Below are positions 37,145 to 48,393 of a DNA stretch of 64,000 nucleotides, piece by piece. Below the pieces are notes generated by a model. It did no database searches and had not been told where the DNA came from. It worked only from the letters and a program-made list of their open reading frames with translations. The position numbers were made by a program, and so were the translations under genes. The DNA is from Lacinutrix neustonica (GTDB lineage Bacteria > Bacteroidota > Bacteroidia > Flavobacteriales > Flavobacteriaceae). Every line of letters starts with the position of its first letter. Position 1 is the first letter of the stretch. The stretch spans positions 3,451,501 to 3,515,500 of the forward strand of contig NZ_CP113088.1 in assembly GCF_026625145.1 (NCBI RefSeq), given 5' to 3'.

Positions 37145-38152
37145 TTATACTTTTTTAGCGCCTACTTTTTCTAAAATAAAGATGGTTAAAAATCCAGCAA
37201 TCATAAGCGCAATGGCTAAATATATTTGGTGGTCTGTGTTATTAATTTCTGCATATCGAAACGGAGAAATACTCTGTTCAATAACGGTTTTGTAGCTGTC
37301 AAAATCGTTTTCGTTTTTTTGAAAAACAGAGAGCGTCCCCAAGTCTGAGACCACATGGAAGGGGACTTCTTTTCCATTGTCTTCATTCATTACAGTAAGT
37401 GTTTGTTTCCATGGCCACATCTTGTTTAAAGAGCCTAAAATAAAACCCGTAAGTAAGGCTAAGGTCGTATTGTGATAGTTTTTAAAAAGCCATTTTAGCA
37501 GCTTACTGAAACTAAGTAAGCCCACGATAGCGCCCAAAGCAAAAATGGCGATTTTTTTTAAATCGAAATCATTTATCGCATTGCTCAATGCTTTGTATGC
37601 GCCTAAAATAACAAGAATGAAAGACCCGTAAATACCGGGTAAAATCATCGCACAAATGGCGATAGCGCCTGCTAGAAATAAAAACCAAGGATTGTTATTG
37701 GCTGTCAGACTGGGTAGACTGGTGACATAATAAGCGATGGCAGCACCAATAATAACAGCAATAATGGTTAAAGGTTTCCACGAGGTAATTTGTTTACCCA
37801 CAAAGTAAATACTAACAACGATGAGACCAAAAAAGAAAGACCAAATCAACACAGGGTGTTGCTCCATTAAATATTTTGCCAAGCTCATAAAAGAGACAAA
37901 GCTAATAAGAATACCCACTAATAAAGCGAGTACAAAAGGGCCATTGGCTTTTACCCAAAAGGCTTTCAATCCCTCGGTTTTTATTGTCTTAAATAAAGTA
38001 AGGTTGACGTTACTAATGGTGGTGATTAATTCTTCGTAAATCCCGGAGATGAAGGCAATTGTGCCACCGGAAACACCCGGAACAGCATCTGCCGCACCCA
38101 TGGCGATGCCTTTAAGCGAAATGAGTAAGTAGTCTTTAAATGGTCTTAGCAT
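37145..38152 (-). CDS. DUF368 family membrane protein, first paralogue
   Basis: 335 residues. IAMGAADAVPGVSGGTIAFI is the canonical DUF368 motif, and AICAMILPGIYGSFILVILG the inverted second half; multiple hydrophobic helices between. Likely undecaprenyl phosphate translocase (PopT type), inner membrane. It is followed without any gap by a second DUF368 gene (37144), so both are translated from one message. The region upstream to 38325 (173 bases) shows no gene. Confidence 0.88.
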   Translation of the reverse strand: MLRPFKDYLLISLKGIAMGAADAVPGVSGGTIAFISGIYEELITTISNVNLTLFKTIKTEGLKAFWVKANGPFVLALLVGILISFVSFMSLAKYLMEQHPVLIWSFFFGLIVVSIYFVGKQITSWKPLTIIAVIIGAAIAYYVTSLPSLTANNNPWFLFLAGAIAICAMILPGIYGSFILVILGAYKALSNAINDFDLKKIAIFALGAIVGLLSFSKLLKWLFKNYHNTTLALLTGFILGSLNKMWPWKQTLTVMNEDNGKEVPFHVVSDLGTLSVFQKNENDFDSYKTVIEQSISPFRYAEINNTDHQIYLAIALMIAGFLTIFILEKVGAKKV

Positions 38153-38325
38153 ACTTTAGTTTTTTACTAAACCAAAGGTATGTATTTTTAAGAAGATTGT
38201 ATTCCTTTTATTGATCGAGATTGTTTCATAATCATGAAAGTATTCCATTCTTATTGTATATATTTTTTGTGATTTTCATTATTTCTATAAGGAGGATATG
38301 CTCGCGTTTTGATATGAACAGCAGT

Positions 38326-39709
38326 TTACCTCCTTATCACACTATTCACTAGCAGAGAGTCATACACTTCAGGGAACAATTCCTCTAAAATAATAATGTG
38401 TTCGGCATCAAAACGCATGGCGTTTTTTAAATGATAGCTTGCTTTCTCCGTTTCTAAAAGGGTATAATATATTCCCGCCAAGCGAAACTCTATTTCAGCA
38501 TGTTCTGGATAAAATTCGGCCGCTTGAATTAAATTAAAACTGGCCGCTTCAGGTTCTCCTAATTGTGTTAACAAATCACTACGGAGCAACCAGGTTTCCA
38601 ATTCGTAATTGCCCAACTCTATAGCGCGTTTATAACCCCGCTCGGCTTCTTCAAGTAAATTTAACCTGTGATTAATTTTGGCATATAATTTCCAGTAAAT
38701 CACATTTTCACTATCGATATTTATCGCTTTATTGATGTAGTATAATGCTTTTTGTGCATTTTTTTGCTTGACATATAACTTTGTAATGGCAATCCAACCT
38801 TTATCCAATAAGGGATCTTCGTGTACTGCTTTATAATAATATTGTACTGCTAACTCCTCTTGACCGAGTTTTTCATGACAACTCCCAATACGCAATAAAG
38901 CAAAGGAGGTGGGGTCATCTAAAGTGAGGGTAATGCTATAATTTTCAATGGCTTCATTATAGCGTTTTAATTTTTCTAACACTTTTCCTTTTTCAAGGTA
39001 AGCTCCAACAAACGTATCATCTGAAATGATCGCGAAATCATAAGCGCTTAATGCTCTAATGAAATCTTTCATCTCATAATACTGTCTCCCTAATTGATGC
39101 CAAGCGACTTCACAATAAGGATTACTATCTAAATAGTGGTTTAAAAAAGTGATAGCCGCTTCGTTTTGGTCTAAAAAATCAAAGCAATAAATGATATTGT
39201 ATAGCGAGGCATAGTCCTCTCGGATCTTCCTCAAGACATTTCATGAAGCTCTTTTTTGCGGCTTCAAATTGATCTAAAAATAAATACTCCATACCAATTA
39301 AAGAATAGAGATCTGCCGTATCTTCTGCTAATTCTAAAGCACGTTGCAATACAGAAATAGCTTCTTCGTGTTTATCAGCTTTAGATAGAATATTGGCTTT
39401 TTGAATATAAATTTCTTCGTTTGATGGTTCTAAAACATAAAGACTATCTAAAAGCGCATTCGCTTTTTCCAGCTCGTTTTCAAAAACAAAAACTTCAACC
39501 TTAAATAATTTTAAATTGATAGAAGCAGGATGCTGTTCTAATCCTAATTTTATTGCTTTCTTTGCCAAAGCCACTTTGCCTTGATTAAGATAGTAGTGTA
39601 TAATATTTTCAAATTCATTCGAATCAAAAAACAAAATATTATTTGTTTTTAGCATCGATTCAAACTTAGTGAGTGATTTGTTTTCGTAGTCTTCTTGGCT
39701 AAATTCCAT
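38326..39709 (-). CDS. Tetratricopeptide repeat protein (frameshifted)
   Basis: About 460 residues made of around nine TPR units (for example AWHQLGRQYYEMKDFIRALS, AYDFAIISDDTFVGAYLEKG, KVLEKLKRYNEAIENY, SFALLRIGSCHEKLGQEELA). No signal peptide, so a soluble scaffold. One CCAGA-type break at 39218-39223 separates KCLEEDP from EDYASLYNIIYCFDFLDQ, which join once repaired. Partner unknown. Neighbours give no functional hint. Confidence 0.85.
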
Positions 39710-39866
39710 AGGCTATTGTTTAGCGTTGCGTTACTCTAAATGTAACGCTCAATTCTTTTTTTCAGGTCTATATACCCAAATGTTTTTAACAAAGTAATGA
39801 ACAACTGTTAGTCTGCTTACTAATTCAGGGCACTTAAGAACTGAAAATTAATACCTTGGGACTGTA

Positions 39867-41051
39867 TTAATCACTCTGTATACTGTTTAATATAGCAATT
39901 ATAATGCCACAGCCCTTAATTATTTCGGCATTTGAGATGGTTAACGGCGGTGTAATACGAATGGCCTTGGGTTCAAACAATAACCAAAATAAGATTAATC
40001 CTTCATCTTGGGCCTTTAAAACCAACTGATTGGTGATTTCTTCTGAGGGTAATAGGGCAGCAAGCATTAAGCCACGACCACGAATTTCAGTAATTAAGGG
40101 ATGTTTTAAATGCTTACGAACAAGTGTTTCTTTTTCAAGGGTTCGTGCCATTAAGTCACTTTCTGTAACTTCTTGTAGTGTGGCTAACGCGGCGGCGGCG
40201 ATTACGGGATGACCACCAAAAGTTGTGATGTGTCCTAATTTAGGCGCATGATGTATCATGTCCATTAATTTTGTAGAGGCAGTAAACGCTCCAATGGGCA
40301 TGCCGCCGCCTAGTCCCTTTCCAGTTACTAAAATATCGGGAATGCAATGGTAGTGTTGAAACCCAAAAAGTTTACCAGTGCGGCCTATTCCGGGTTGAAT
40401 TTCATCTAAAATTAACAGGGCGCCAACAGCCTCACAGCGTGCTTTTACTTTAGTAAGAAATCCATTTTGTGGTTCAATGAAACCTGCTCCTCCTTGAATC
40501 GTTTCTAAAATGACACAGGCTGTTTTATTAGTGATGTGTTTTAAATGGGGTTCGTAATTAAACGTAATATGACTTACATCGGGTAATAATGGTCTAAAAG
40601 GGGCCTTGCGTTCTTCATAATCCATTAAACTAAGGGATCCCATGGTGTTACCATGATAGGCGTTGTGGGCAGCGATTATTTGGCTTCTGCCTGTTGCGCG
40701 TCGCGCTAACTTAATGGCGCCTTCTATGGCTTCTGTACGCGAATTAACCAAATACGTTTTTTCTAGTGGGCCCGGTAAATGATGTGCTAATAGTTTGGTA
40801 AGCGCCACGGCAGGACTTTGAATGTATTCGCCGTAAACCATAACATGTAAATACTTATCAAGTTGGTCTTTTATAGCAGAGATAACTCGTGGATGCCTAT
40901 GGCCAAGACTGCAGGCAGAAACACCAGCGACAAAATCTAAATACGCTTTTTTGTTGGAATCATAAATATAGGAGCCTTCGGCATGAGAAATTTCCATCGC
41001 TAAAGGATGTGGTGTGGTTTGCGCTTGGTATTTAAAGAAATCGCTTTTCAC
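39867..41051 (-). CDS. Class III aminotransferase (acetylornithine/omega-amino acid type)
   Basis: 394 residues, intact. PLP fold type I: YIYDSNKKAYLDFVAGVSAC, GHRHPRVISAIKDQLDKYLH, YLVNSRTEAIEGAIKLARRA, ILDEIQPGIGRTGKLFGFQH and the Schiff-base lysine in ILVTGKGLGGGMPIGAFTAS. In flavobacteria a protein of this kind is annotated as aspartate aminotransferase family; substrate remains open (ornithine, lysine or GABA). Ends against the start of nothing obvious on the left; the OstA-like gene upstream overlaps its start by 20 bases. Confidence 0.85.
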   Translation of the reverse strand: MKSDFFKYQAQTTPHPLAMEISHAEGSYIYDSNKKAYLDFVAGVSACSLGHRHPRVISAIKDQLDKYLHVMVYGEYIQSPAVALTKLLAHHLPGPLEKTYLVNSRTEAIEGAIKLARRATGRSQIIAAHNAYHGNTMGSLSLMDYEERKAPFRPLLPDVSHITFNYEPHLKHITNKTACVILETIQGGAGFIEPQNGFLTKVKARCEAVGALLILDEIQPGIGRTGKLFGFQHYHCIPDILVTGKGLGGGMPIGAFTASTKLMDMIHHAPKLGHITTFGGHPVIAAAALATLQEVTESDLMARTLEKETLVRKHLKHPLITEIRGRGLMLAALLPSEEITNQLVLKAQDEGLILFWLLFEPKAIRITPPLTISNAEIIKGCGIIIAILNSIQSD

Positions 41052-42892
41052 TACTCTTCCTTTTTTTAAGGGGTGCCTTGCTTAGTATTGTTTTTTTTGC
41101 GGGATTAGGTCTGCGATTCGTTCCTTTCGCCTCAGTATTTAATGATTTTGGAAGTTCTCTAGAGGCTTTGGGAAGGGCTTGAATTTTACCATCAAAGCGT
41201 ATTTTAGGTTTTGCAGAATTATCGGCATCTTCAACACGATCGAGCAAGTTATCATCAAAAAATTCCTCTTCTGAAACAAAGGGTTCTAGGCCTTTAATTT
41301 TAGGTAAATCCAGTGGTAAATCGTCTTTAAATAGGTCTTCAACACTTAACGGTCTCTCTTCTTCGCGCCAATCGAAGTCTTTTAATTTTCTCAAATTTTC
41401 AGGAAAATCTTCTTCGGGATAGGTTTTAGCTTCCGGTTGAATAAGACGCTTGTAAATAGTAATGTCACCCGCTTCAAAAAACATTTCAATATTTGCAGAA
41501 CGGGCTTTGTCGTAACCTATCAATTCATCGTCTTCGTTTCTTAGAACGAAAATAGATTCCGAATTTTTAAAGATATTCACTTGTTTTAACTGGTTGTTAT
41601 CGTCAAATAAGCCCACTAAACGTTTGCCTTTAACCTGACTATAGTCTGCTAAACCTAAAGAATCTTTACTAATTAAAAAGGCATTTTCAAACAGGCGTAA
41701 TGAGTCTAATTTTTCGGTTTTGGGATTGGATTTTATGTGAATCGTATCACCAGTCATTTGGTTATTTAAGTTCCAAAGAATGGGTCTGCGTTTTACGGCA
41801 AAAGGATCTTTAGGGGATAAGCGGGACAAGTTTATTAATTGGGTTAAACCCGATTGATGATTCACATGAATGGAATCTGATTTTCCACTTAAATCTGATT
41901 TAAAAATTTTAGCATTTCTAAAAGCTCTTGTAATTCGGTTGCCTTCTTTTCCTGTGACCATCAACGTATCAGCATGAATATAAACAGAATCTTTTTCCTG
42001 AACTGAAATCGCCAATGCGTGTTTCGTGACAAAAGCAGAATCTTTAGATTTGTAGACTTCAGCATAATGGCCTTTGATGATACTGTTATTTATAGTATCT
42101 GTAATTTTGATGTTGTTTGTTGCAGAGGCAAAATCGAGTTTCCTGTCAAAATACATGCTGTCACCAATAACCTCACGGTTGTCATAATCTATTTTAGAGT
42201 TCTTAATAAAGTAGCCCGTATCGGCATTGGTATCGTAGAAACCACGTTCGCAGTAGATGGTACTGGTTTCTCCAACAATTCTTGAAGGGCCGTACATGTA
42301 GGCGTGGCCACTTTCAGAATAAAAGTCAAGCTGGTTGGTTGTTAACACATATTCGGGTTGACCAGTTTTACCGTATTTAAAAAACGGTATTTGCTTTCTT
42401 GCATGTAATAGCGTCCCACGGTGCTCGTAATAGTGCCGAGAGGAATCTCGAACCACTTGGCCTTCATTATTATAAAAGGCCTGTTGTTTTATACGATCGA
42501 AAAATAGTTTTTGAGTGGTTAAGACGGAACTTGGTTCTGTAAGCACCACATCGCCTTTAGCGACTGCTAATTGTGTTTTTCCGCTATATTCGGCATATTT
42601 AGCAACCATTTGTATGGTGTCACCTTGCTTCATTAAGACATTGCCGTAGGCTTCAACAAAATTCTCTTTACCATATAAAACGGCCTGATCGCACCACATA
42701 TCAATTCCATCATGATAGACATGTACTTGTCCGGCATCACTTCCGGTCAAAATACGAGCACCAGGATATCTTTCTTCATCTATGTCACCAAATGCACCGA
42801 GACTCTTTAATCTCAATGTTTTTGCGTTCTTGTGCAAAAGCGTTGAGAGTGATTAGGCTTAGGAATACTATAACAAATAAATTTTTAAGCAT
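41032..42892 (-). CDS. OstA-like periplasmic protein (frameshifted)
   Basis: About 620 residues. The true start is ATG 42892 (MLKNLFVIVFLSLITLNAFA, signal peptide then QERKNIEIKESGAFGDIDEE), hidden by one CCAGA-type break at 42797-42801. Then a series of OstA/LptA-like beta strands: GYRILTGSD..VHVYHDGID, DQAVLYGKENFVEAYGNVLM, KQGDTIQMVAKYAEYSG, AKGDVVLTEPSSVLTTQKLF and later TGDTIHIKSNPKTEKLDSL. The family belongs to the LPS transport theme; Bacteroidota have such longer OstA-like proteins. C-terminus is very basic and Pro/Lys rich. Overlaps the aminotransferase start. Confidence 0.82.
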
Positions 42893-42912
42893 TTTTTATT
42901 ATCGTGTTTGAG

Positions 42913-42920
42913 CAAAAATA
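42913..42920 (-). promoter_or_regulatory. Putative Bacteroidota -7 element for the OstA-like gene
   Basis: On the minus strand TATTTTTG matches TAnnTTTG and lies 20 bases before the ATG at 42892. No clear -33 box was found. Confidence 0.35.
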
Positions 42921-42967
42921 ACGATTAATCTGAGTTGTGATTAGGTATTAAGATATATTTAATAGCA

Positions 42968-43003
42968 AAAAAACCTGTCTAACATTTAGGTTAGGCAGGT
43001 TTT
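42968..43003. terminator. Hairpin terminator after purA
   Basis: AAACCTGTCTAAC and GTTAGGCAGGTTT pair (one G-T wobble) around a short loop, flanked by A7 upstream and TTTT downstream. Lies just past the purA stop at 43025 in its reading direction. Confidence 0.8.
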
Positions 43004-43024
43004 ATAACTAATAAGAATAATCAA

Positions 43025-44296
43025 TTACCTAAAAATCGTTTGCTTTCTATCGGGTCCAACAGAAACAATGGTAATTGGGATTTCTAGTTCTTTTTCTAAA
43101 AACGCGATATAATCATTAAGCGCCTCTCGGTAACTGAGAGGCTTCGCTCATTTCGGTTAAATCTGCAGCCCAACCTTTAAAATCGGTATAAATAGGTTCT
43201 ACATTTTCAGGCTCAATGTTAAATGGTAAATGCGTAATGGTTTCCCCTTTATATTTATAAGCGGTCGCTACTTTTAAGGTTTTGAAACCGTAAAGCACAT
43301 CACTTTTCATCATCATGAGTTGGGTCACACCATTAATGCGACACGTGTATTTTAAGGCGACTAAATCTAACCAACCACAACGTCTTGGTCTTCCTGTAAC
43401 CGCGCCAAATTCCTGACCTACTTTAGCCATTTCGGCACCAACTTCGTCAAATAATTCGGTTGGAAATGGGCGGAACCTACACGAGTGGTATAGGCTTTAA
43501 AAATACCAAACACCTCTTTTATTTGGTTTGGCGCAATACCCAAGCCAGTACAAGCACCTGCAGCAGTAGTATTACTTGACGTTACAAAGGGATAGGTTCC
43601 AAAATCGATGTCTAAAAGCGACCCTTGAGCACCTTCGGCTAAAATGGTTTTATTATCTTTTAACGCCTGGTGTAAATAGGCTTCACTATCTATAAATTGT
43701 AATTCTTTTAATCGTTCAACAGATTCGAAAAATTCAATTTCCATTTCTGCCAAATCATACTGTACATCCACATTATAGAAAGCAATCATAGCTTCGTGCT
43801 TGTTTGCTAAAGCTCTGTATTTTTCTTTCCAATCCGGCATTTCTAAATCACCTACTCGAATACCATTTCGGCCAGTTTTATCCATATATGTTGGACCAAT
43901 ACCTTTTAGGGTTGAGCCAATTTTGGCTTTTCCTTTAGAGGCTTCACTAGCTGCATCTAATAAACGGTGTGTTGGTAAAATTAAATGCGCTTTACGCGAT
44001 ACAATTAATTTCGCTTTATAATCGATGTCAAATTGGTCTAAACCTTCTAGTTCTTTAATAAAAACTACGGGATCGACCACAACGCCATTTCCAATAACGT
44101 TCATAGCATCTTTATGAAAGATCCCGGAGGGAATGGTTCTTAAAACGTGTTTTATGCCATCAAATTTTAGTGTGTGACCTGCATTTGGACCACCTTGAAA
44201 ACGAGCAATAATATTGTAATTAGCGGTTAAAACATCGACAATTTTTCCTTTGCCTTCGTCTCCCCATTGTAAACCTAGTAGTAAATCTACTGCCAT
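43025..44296 (-). CDS. purA: Adenylosuccinate synthase (two frameshifts)
   Basis: Converts IMP and aspartate to adenylosuccinate with GTP. About 424 residues. MAVDLLLGLQWGDEGKGKIV, GGPNAGHTLKFDGIKHVL, LKGIGPTYMDKTGRNGIRV, ILAEGAQGSLLDIDFGTYPF and KAYTTRVGSGPFPTELFDE are the family landmarks. Two breaks: around 43468-43473 (TGGGCGGAACC; restoring GSGPFPTEL) and 43125-43130 (CCAGA type; restoring SQLPEALNDYIAFLEKELE). Essential gene, so the breaks are read errors. Stop at 43025. Confidence 0.94.
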
Positions 44297-44316
44297 GTGT
44301 AATAATATTTGTAGTG

Positions 44317-44772
44317 TTAGTTGTCTGTTGTATTTTTTGTGCCGTAAAAATAAAGTGAATGGTTGTTTATTTTAATATCAAAAACCTCTTCGATAGTCTT
44401 TTTTATAGATTGTATTCTAGGGTCACAAAATTCAATCACTTCGCCAGTATCGGTTAAAATAACGTGGTCGTGTTGCTTATCGAAATAGGATTTTTCGTAG
44501 TGTGCTTGGTTTTGACCAAACTGATGTTTGCGTACTAAACCACAATCTAGTAACAGTTCGATGGTATTATAAAGTGTGGCACGACTTACGCGATACTTTT
44601 TGTTCTTCATATTTAAATACAAAGATTCGATATCAAAATGTTCTGTATTATTGTAGATTTCTTGAAGTATAGCGTAACGTTCCGGCGTTTTGCGGTGGCC
44701 ATTGCTTTCTAAGAAAGCTGTAAAAACGTTTTTTACAATCTCTTGATTTTTACTATCTGTATTTGCGCTCAT
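44317..44772 (-). CDS. Fur family transcriptional regulator
   Basis: 151 residues, intact: [20 protein letters not shown] with the winged helix DNA-binding part ([20 protein letters not shown]), then the dimer and metal part [35 protein letters not shown]. It resembles the Bacteroidota Fur type, with HDH and a single C in EFCDP; no CxxC pair is seen. Controls iron or oxidative stress genes in general; its targets here are unknown. Lies directly downstream (in reading direction upstream) of purA by 20 bases. Confidence 0.88.
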   Translation of the reverse strand: MSANTDSKNQEIVKNVFTAFLESNGHRKTPERYAILQEIYNNTEHFDIESLYLNMKNKKYRVSRATLYNTIELLLDCGLVRKHQFGQNQAHYEKSYFDKQHDHVILTDTGEVIEFCDPRIQSIKKTIEEVFDIKINNHSLYFYGTKNTTDN

Positions 44773-44782
44773 AATAACGGAA

Positions 44783-44790
44783 CAAATTTA
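44783..44790 (-). promoter_or_regulatory. Putative Bacteroidota -7 element for the Fur gene
   Basis: Minus-strand TAAATTTG (TAnnTTTG) lies 10 bases before the Fur-family ATG at 44772. Likely drives Fur and purA leftwards. No -33 box recognised. Confidence 0.4.
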
Positions 44791-44869
44791 CGTATTTTTT
44801 TGAGGTGTACTATTAAAAAAGGATGTGTTTTGAGGAGGGGTTATTAGACAGTTATTAACAACCCTAGTT

Positions 44870-47089
44870 CTAAACCCGGGTTACTTTCTCAATGCCGTTA
44901 ATTTTCTTGAGGTTATCCATTACTTTTTTAAGTAAGGTTTTGTTTTTAACACTCACATTAATTTTACCTGAGAAAATACCGTCGTCACTTTGAAAGCTAA
45001 TGCTTGACATGTTGACGTGCATATTTCCTGAAATGACTTTTGTAATATCATTTACCAGGCCTAAATTGTCGATTCCTGAAAGGATAATATTGGCATGGTA
45101 CTCTTCTTGTGAAGAATCAATCCATTTGGCCTGCATGATTCTATACGCGTAATTAGATTGCAAACTTAGGGCATTAGGGCAATTTTTCTTATGCACTTTA
45201 AGACCTTCAGAGACGGTTAAGAAACCAAAAACAGGATCTCCTGGAATGGGATTACAACAGGTGGCTAATTTATAATCCAAATGCTCTTCCTCTTTGCCAA
45301 ATACCAACATGTCGTATTTGTTGGTGATCTCTTCTTTTTCTATGTCTTCTTTAGAAATGGTGTTTTTCCGGTTAATCTTGCTCTTAAAGAAGGTCATTAA
45401 AGCATTGCTACGAGACGCCGCATACTCTTTTAGCATGGGGTTTGTTATAGTGCCAATACCGATGCGATAGAATAAATCGAGACTCGTTTTTAACTTGAAA
45501 TGACTCACCATTTCATTAACTGATTTCTCGTTGAGCGTGATTTTTAATTGCTTTAATTTTCGACGTAAAATTTCTTTACCATCTTCGGCAATGTCTTTCT
45601 TTTCTTCACGAAGCAGCGATTTAATTTTAGCGCGCGCACGCGAGGTGGTCGCGTAGTCTAACCAGTTGGGATTCGGTTTTATGTTTTCAGAGGTTAAAAT
45701 ATCTACCTGATCACCACTTTGCAATTCATGACTTAAAGGCACCAATTTACCATTGACTTTCGCTCCGCGTGTTTTCATACCTACTTCGGTATGGATGTTA
45801 AAAGCAAAATCTAGGGGTGTCGCTCCTTTGGGTAGTGATTTTAAATCACCTTTAGGGGTAAATACAAAAATTTCCTTAGAGTATAAATTGAGTTTAAACT
45901 GTTCTACAAAATCTACTGCATTCGTTTCAGGATTTTCAAGAGCCTCCTGTAAGCGATTGATCCACATGTCGAGATTGTCTTCTTTAGCCTCTGCATTTTT
46001 GTATTTGTAGTGCGCCGCATAGCCTTTTTCGGCAATTTCATTCATTCGTTCACTACGAATTTGTACTTCTACCCAACGGCCTTTAGGACCCATTACAGTA
46101 ATATGCAGTGCTTCGTATCCCGTTGATTTTGGAGAAGAAATCCAATCGCGCAAGCGAATAGGGTTTGGCCGGAAATGATCGGTAACCACAGAATAAATTT
46201 TCCAAGCGATAAACTTTTCATTCTCCGTTTCTGTTTTGTATATAATTCGAACAGCAAACTTATCATAGACTTCATCAAAAGTAACGCCTTGTTTATCCAT
46301 TTTTCGTTTAATAGAAAAAATAGATTTAGGCCGCCCCTTTATGGTGTAATTTAAACCTTCTCGATCTAAAGCGGTTTTAATAACATCATTAAACTCTTTT
46401 ATGTAAGCATCTTGTTGTTGCTTACTCTCTTTCATTTTGAATAATATGTCGTTATAAACCTCAGGTTCGGTATATTTTAAACTTAAATCCTCCAGTTCCG
46501 TCTTTATATTATATAAGCCAATTCTATGCGCTAAGGGGGCATAAATATAAAGGGTTTCACTCGCTATTTTTACTTGCTTATCTCGGACTCATAGAGTCCA
46601 TGGTCTGCATGTTGTGAAGCCTATCGGCAATTTTTATGATGATCACACGCACGTCATCGTTGAGCGTGAGTAACATTTTTCTAAAATTTTCGGCTTGCAA
46701 AGAAATGTCCATTTCTTTCTCTTTGCTCATGGAGGCAATTTTAGTTAGCCCATCTACAATTCGGCAACTGTTTCACCAAACAGGCGTTCAATATCTTTAA
46801 TAGAATAATCTTCGTTATCTTCAACGACATCGTGAAGTAGGGCAGCAGCAATAGAAGTGGCGTCCAAACCAATTTCTGAAGCCACAATTCGGGCTACAGC
46901 TATGGGATGGAAAATATAAGCTTCTCCGCTTTTTCTACGTTGTTCTTTATGCGCATCAACAGCAACCTCAAAGGCTTTACGAATCAATTTTTTGTCTTCA
47001 GTGGTTAGTGTTGTGTAACTAACTTTTAGAAGGTTTTTGTAGGCTTTTGCAATAGCAGCATTTTCATTTTCAATTTCCACTTCTGTCAT
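44870..47089 (-). CDS. relA: RelA/SpoT bifunctional (p)ppGpp synthetase/hydrolase (two frameshifts)
   Basis: About 740 residues. Order: HD hydrolase domain (HKEQRRKSGEAYIFHPIAVA, AALLHDVVEDNEDYSI), synthetase domain (GRPKSIFSIKRKMDKQG, YKTETENEKFI, AHYKYKNAEA), TGS (FTPKGDLKSLPKGATPLDFA) and C-terminal ACT (NIILSGIDNLGLVNDITKVI). Two CCAGA-type breaks: 46769-46774 (repair gives VARIVDGLTKI) and 46581-46586 (repair gives TMDSMSPDKQVKIASETLYI). With its full HD domain it is a bifunctional Rel enzyme, making and removing the stringent response alarmone in the cytoplasm. Confidence 0.93.
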
Positions 47090-47346
47090 AGTATTAAAAA
47101 TAAGATAAAAATATTAATGAGCAAGATGTTTTGTCGTTTTTTAGTTGAAGTATTCAAGGACGCATGCCTACCGGAAATAAAACACAAATAACATTTGAGA
47201 CCTTTAAAAACGTGATGATTTTTATCCTAAAACATCGAGAGCAATCACCGGTGCTCATAGGTTTTACTTTTAGTTTGTGCCAAGGAAGCGCTTGCCAGGT
47301 GTTTTAAGTCTATATTAGACCCGGACGGGCTGTATTTTATATCTTT

Positions 47347-48333
47347 CTATTCTTTCGTTTTATAGACCTCCATGGTATACCCCAAGCCGTAGTTGTTTAG
47401 CCCTGCTTTTAATAAGTTAGAGTTATCAATCGCCTCTTTGTCATAAAGTACCCAGGCGCCATCATTCAAAAACACACGTTTTACAAAGGTTCTTTTTTCT
47501 AATATATCTCCTGTAAATGGTAAAAGCGGTCTGAAGGTGGTTGATACTTTTACAAGACCACGCTTTGTTTTTACTTCTTGATATTTTTTATTGGGTAACA
47601 ATTTCCCGTTGTTATCTGTATAGCCCAACACTTGTAATGAAATAAAGAAGCCTTCTTTAGGTATGATAAGGTTGTGATCTAAAACCTCTAATTCGTAAAT
47701 AGCCTCATTCGCTTCGGTCGCTATAAAAGTAATTTTGTCATAGGTCAAGACCTCACCAGGATAACCGTTATTATTTTCATAGAAATTCACTTTAAAAAGA
47801 GTTGAAAACGGTCGCTTTTCTTTGGTTTTTTGCTTGCGTTTCTCCCAGTTTTTCGCTTCTACTTTTATTGGGATTTCAATGGTTTTTAAACGTTTAATGT
47901 GTTCGGATTCATTGGGGAAAAACACGGCGATTTCACTTTCAATGGTTGGTAACCAACATTTAAAATAATCGTCATGTGTGGTGGGCTTTAATGTTTCGAT
48001 TTTAAATTTGCCTTTTGGGAGGCCTCGAATAATTATTTCCTGAAGCGTGTTGACTTTAGATTCTAAAACAATAGTGCTTGGTAAATTTTCGGTAGAAAGC
48101 GATACTTTTTTGTAGCCTAAGGCCGATATGTGTATCGAGTCGATATCACTATAAAGCTTTTTTGTAAAGTAAAATTGACCGGCATCATCTGCAAAAAGAC
48201 CATTGCCGTTACCAAAAGAGATGGTAGCATAGGAAATAGGGTCTTGGTTTTCAGAGATTAAAGTCGTGTTTTGAGCCGGACTAAAAAGTGAGACTACTAA
48301 CAGTAGAAGTATGGTGATTTGTTTTTTTAACAT
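47347..48333 (-). CDS. CarboxypepD_reg-like secreted protein
   Basis: 328 residues with signal peptide MLKKQITILLLLVVSLFSPA. N-terminal carboxypeptidase-regulatory-like part (PISYATISFGNGNGLFADDA, YKKVSLSTENLPSTIVLESK), as in many flavobacterial proteins that associate with the outer membrane. The rest (FRPLLPFTGDILEKRTFVKR, GLGYTMEVYKTKE) is unassigned. Frame intact. The region between relA and this gene (47090-47346) has no convincing gene; a 47-codon plus-strand frame at 47164-47307 is noted under rejected items. Confidence 0.72.
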   Translation of the reverse strand: MLKKQITILLLLVVSLFSPAQNTTLISENQDPISYATISFGNGNGLFADDAGQFYFTKKLYSDIDSIHISALGYKKVSLSTENLPSTIVLESKVNTLQEIIIRGLPKGKFKIETLKPTTHDDYFKCWLPTIESEIAVFFPNESEHIKRLKTIEIPIKVEAKNWEKRKQKTKEKRPFSTLFKVNFYENNNGYPGEVLTYDKITFIATEANEAIYELEVLDHNLIIPKEGFFISLQVLGYTDNNGKLLPNKKYQEVKTKRGLVKVSTTFRPLLPFTGDILEKRTFVKRVFLNDGAWVLYDKEAIDNSNLLKAGLNNYGLGYTMEVYKTKE

Positions 48334-48393
48334 AGATTACATTTATAATATGACGTACCACTCATCTATCTCTTCAAAAATTATTCCAAGTCT

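Noticed and set aside
47164-47307. 47-codon plus-strand frame between relA and the next gene
   Set aside because: Starts MPTGNKTQITFETFKNVMIF, but short, without homologue known to me and without terminator or partner; possibly a gene fragment, not safe to call.
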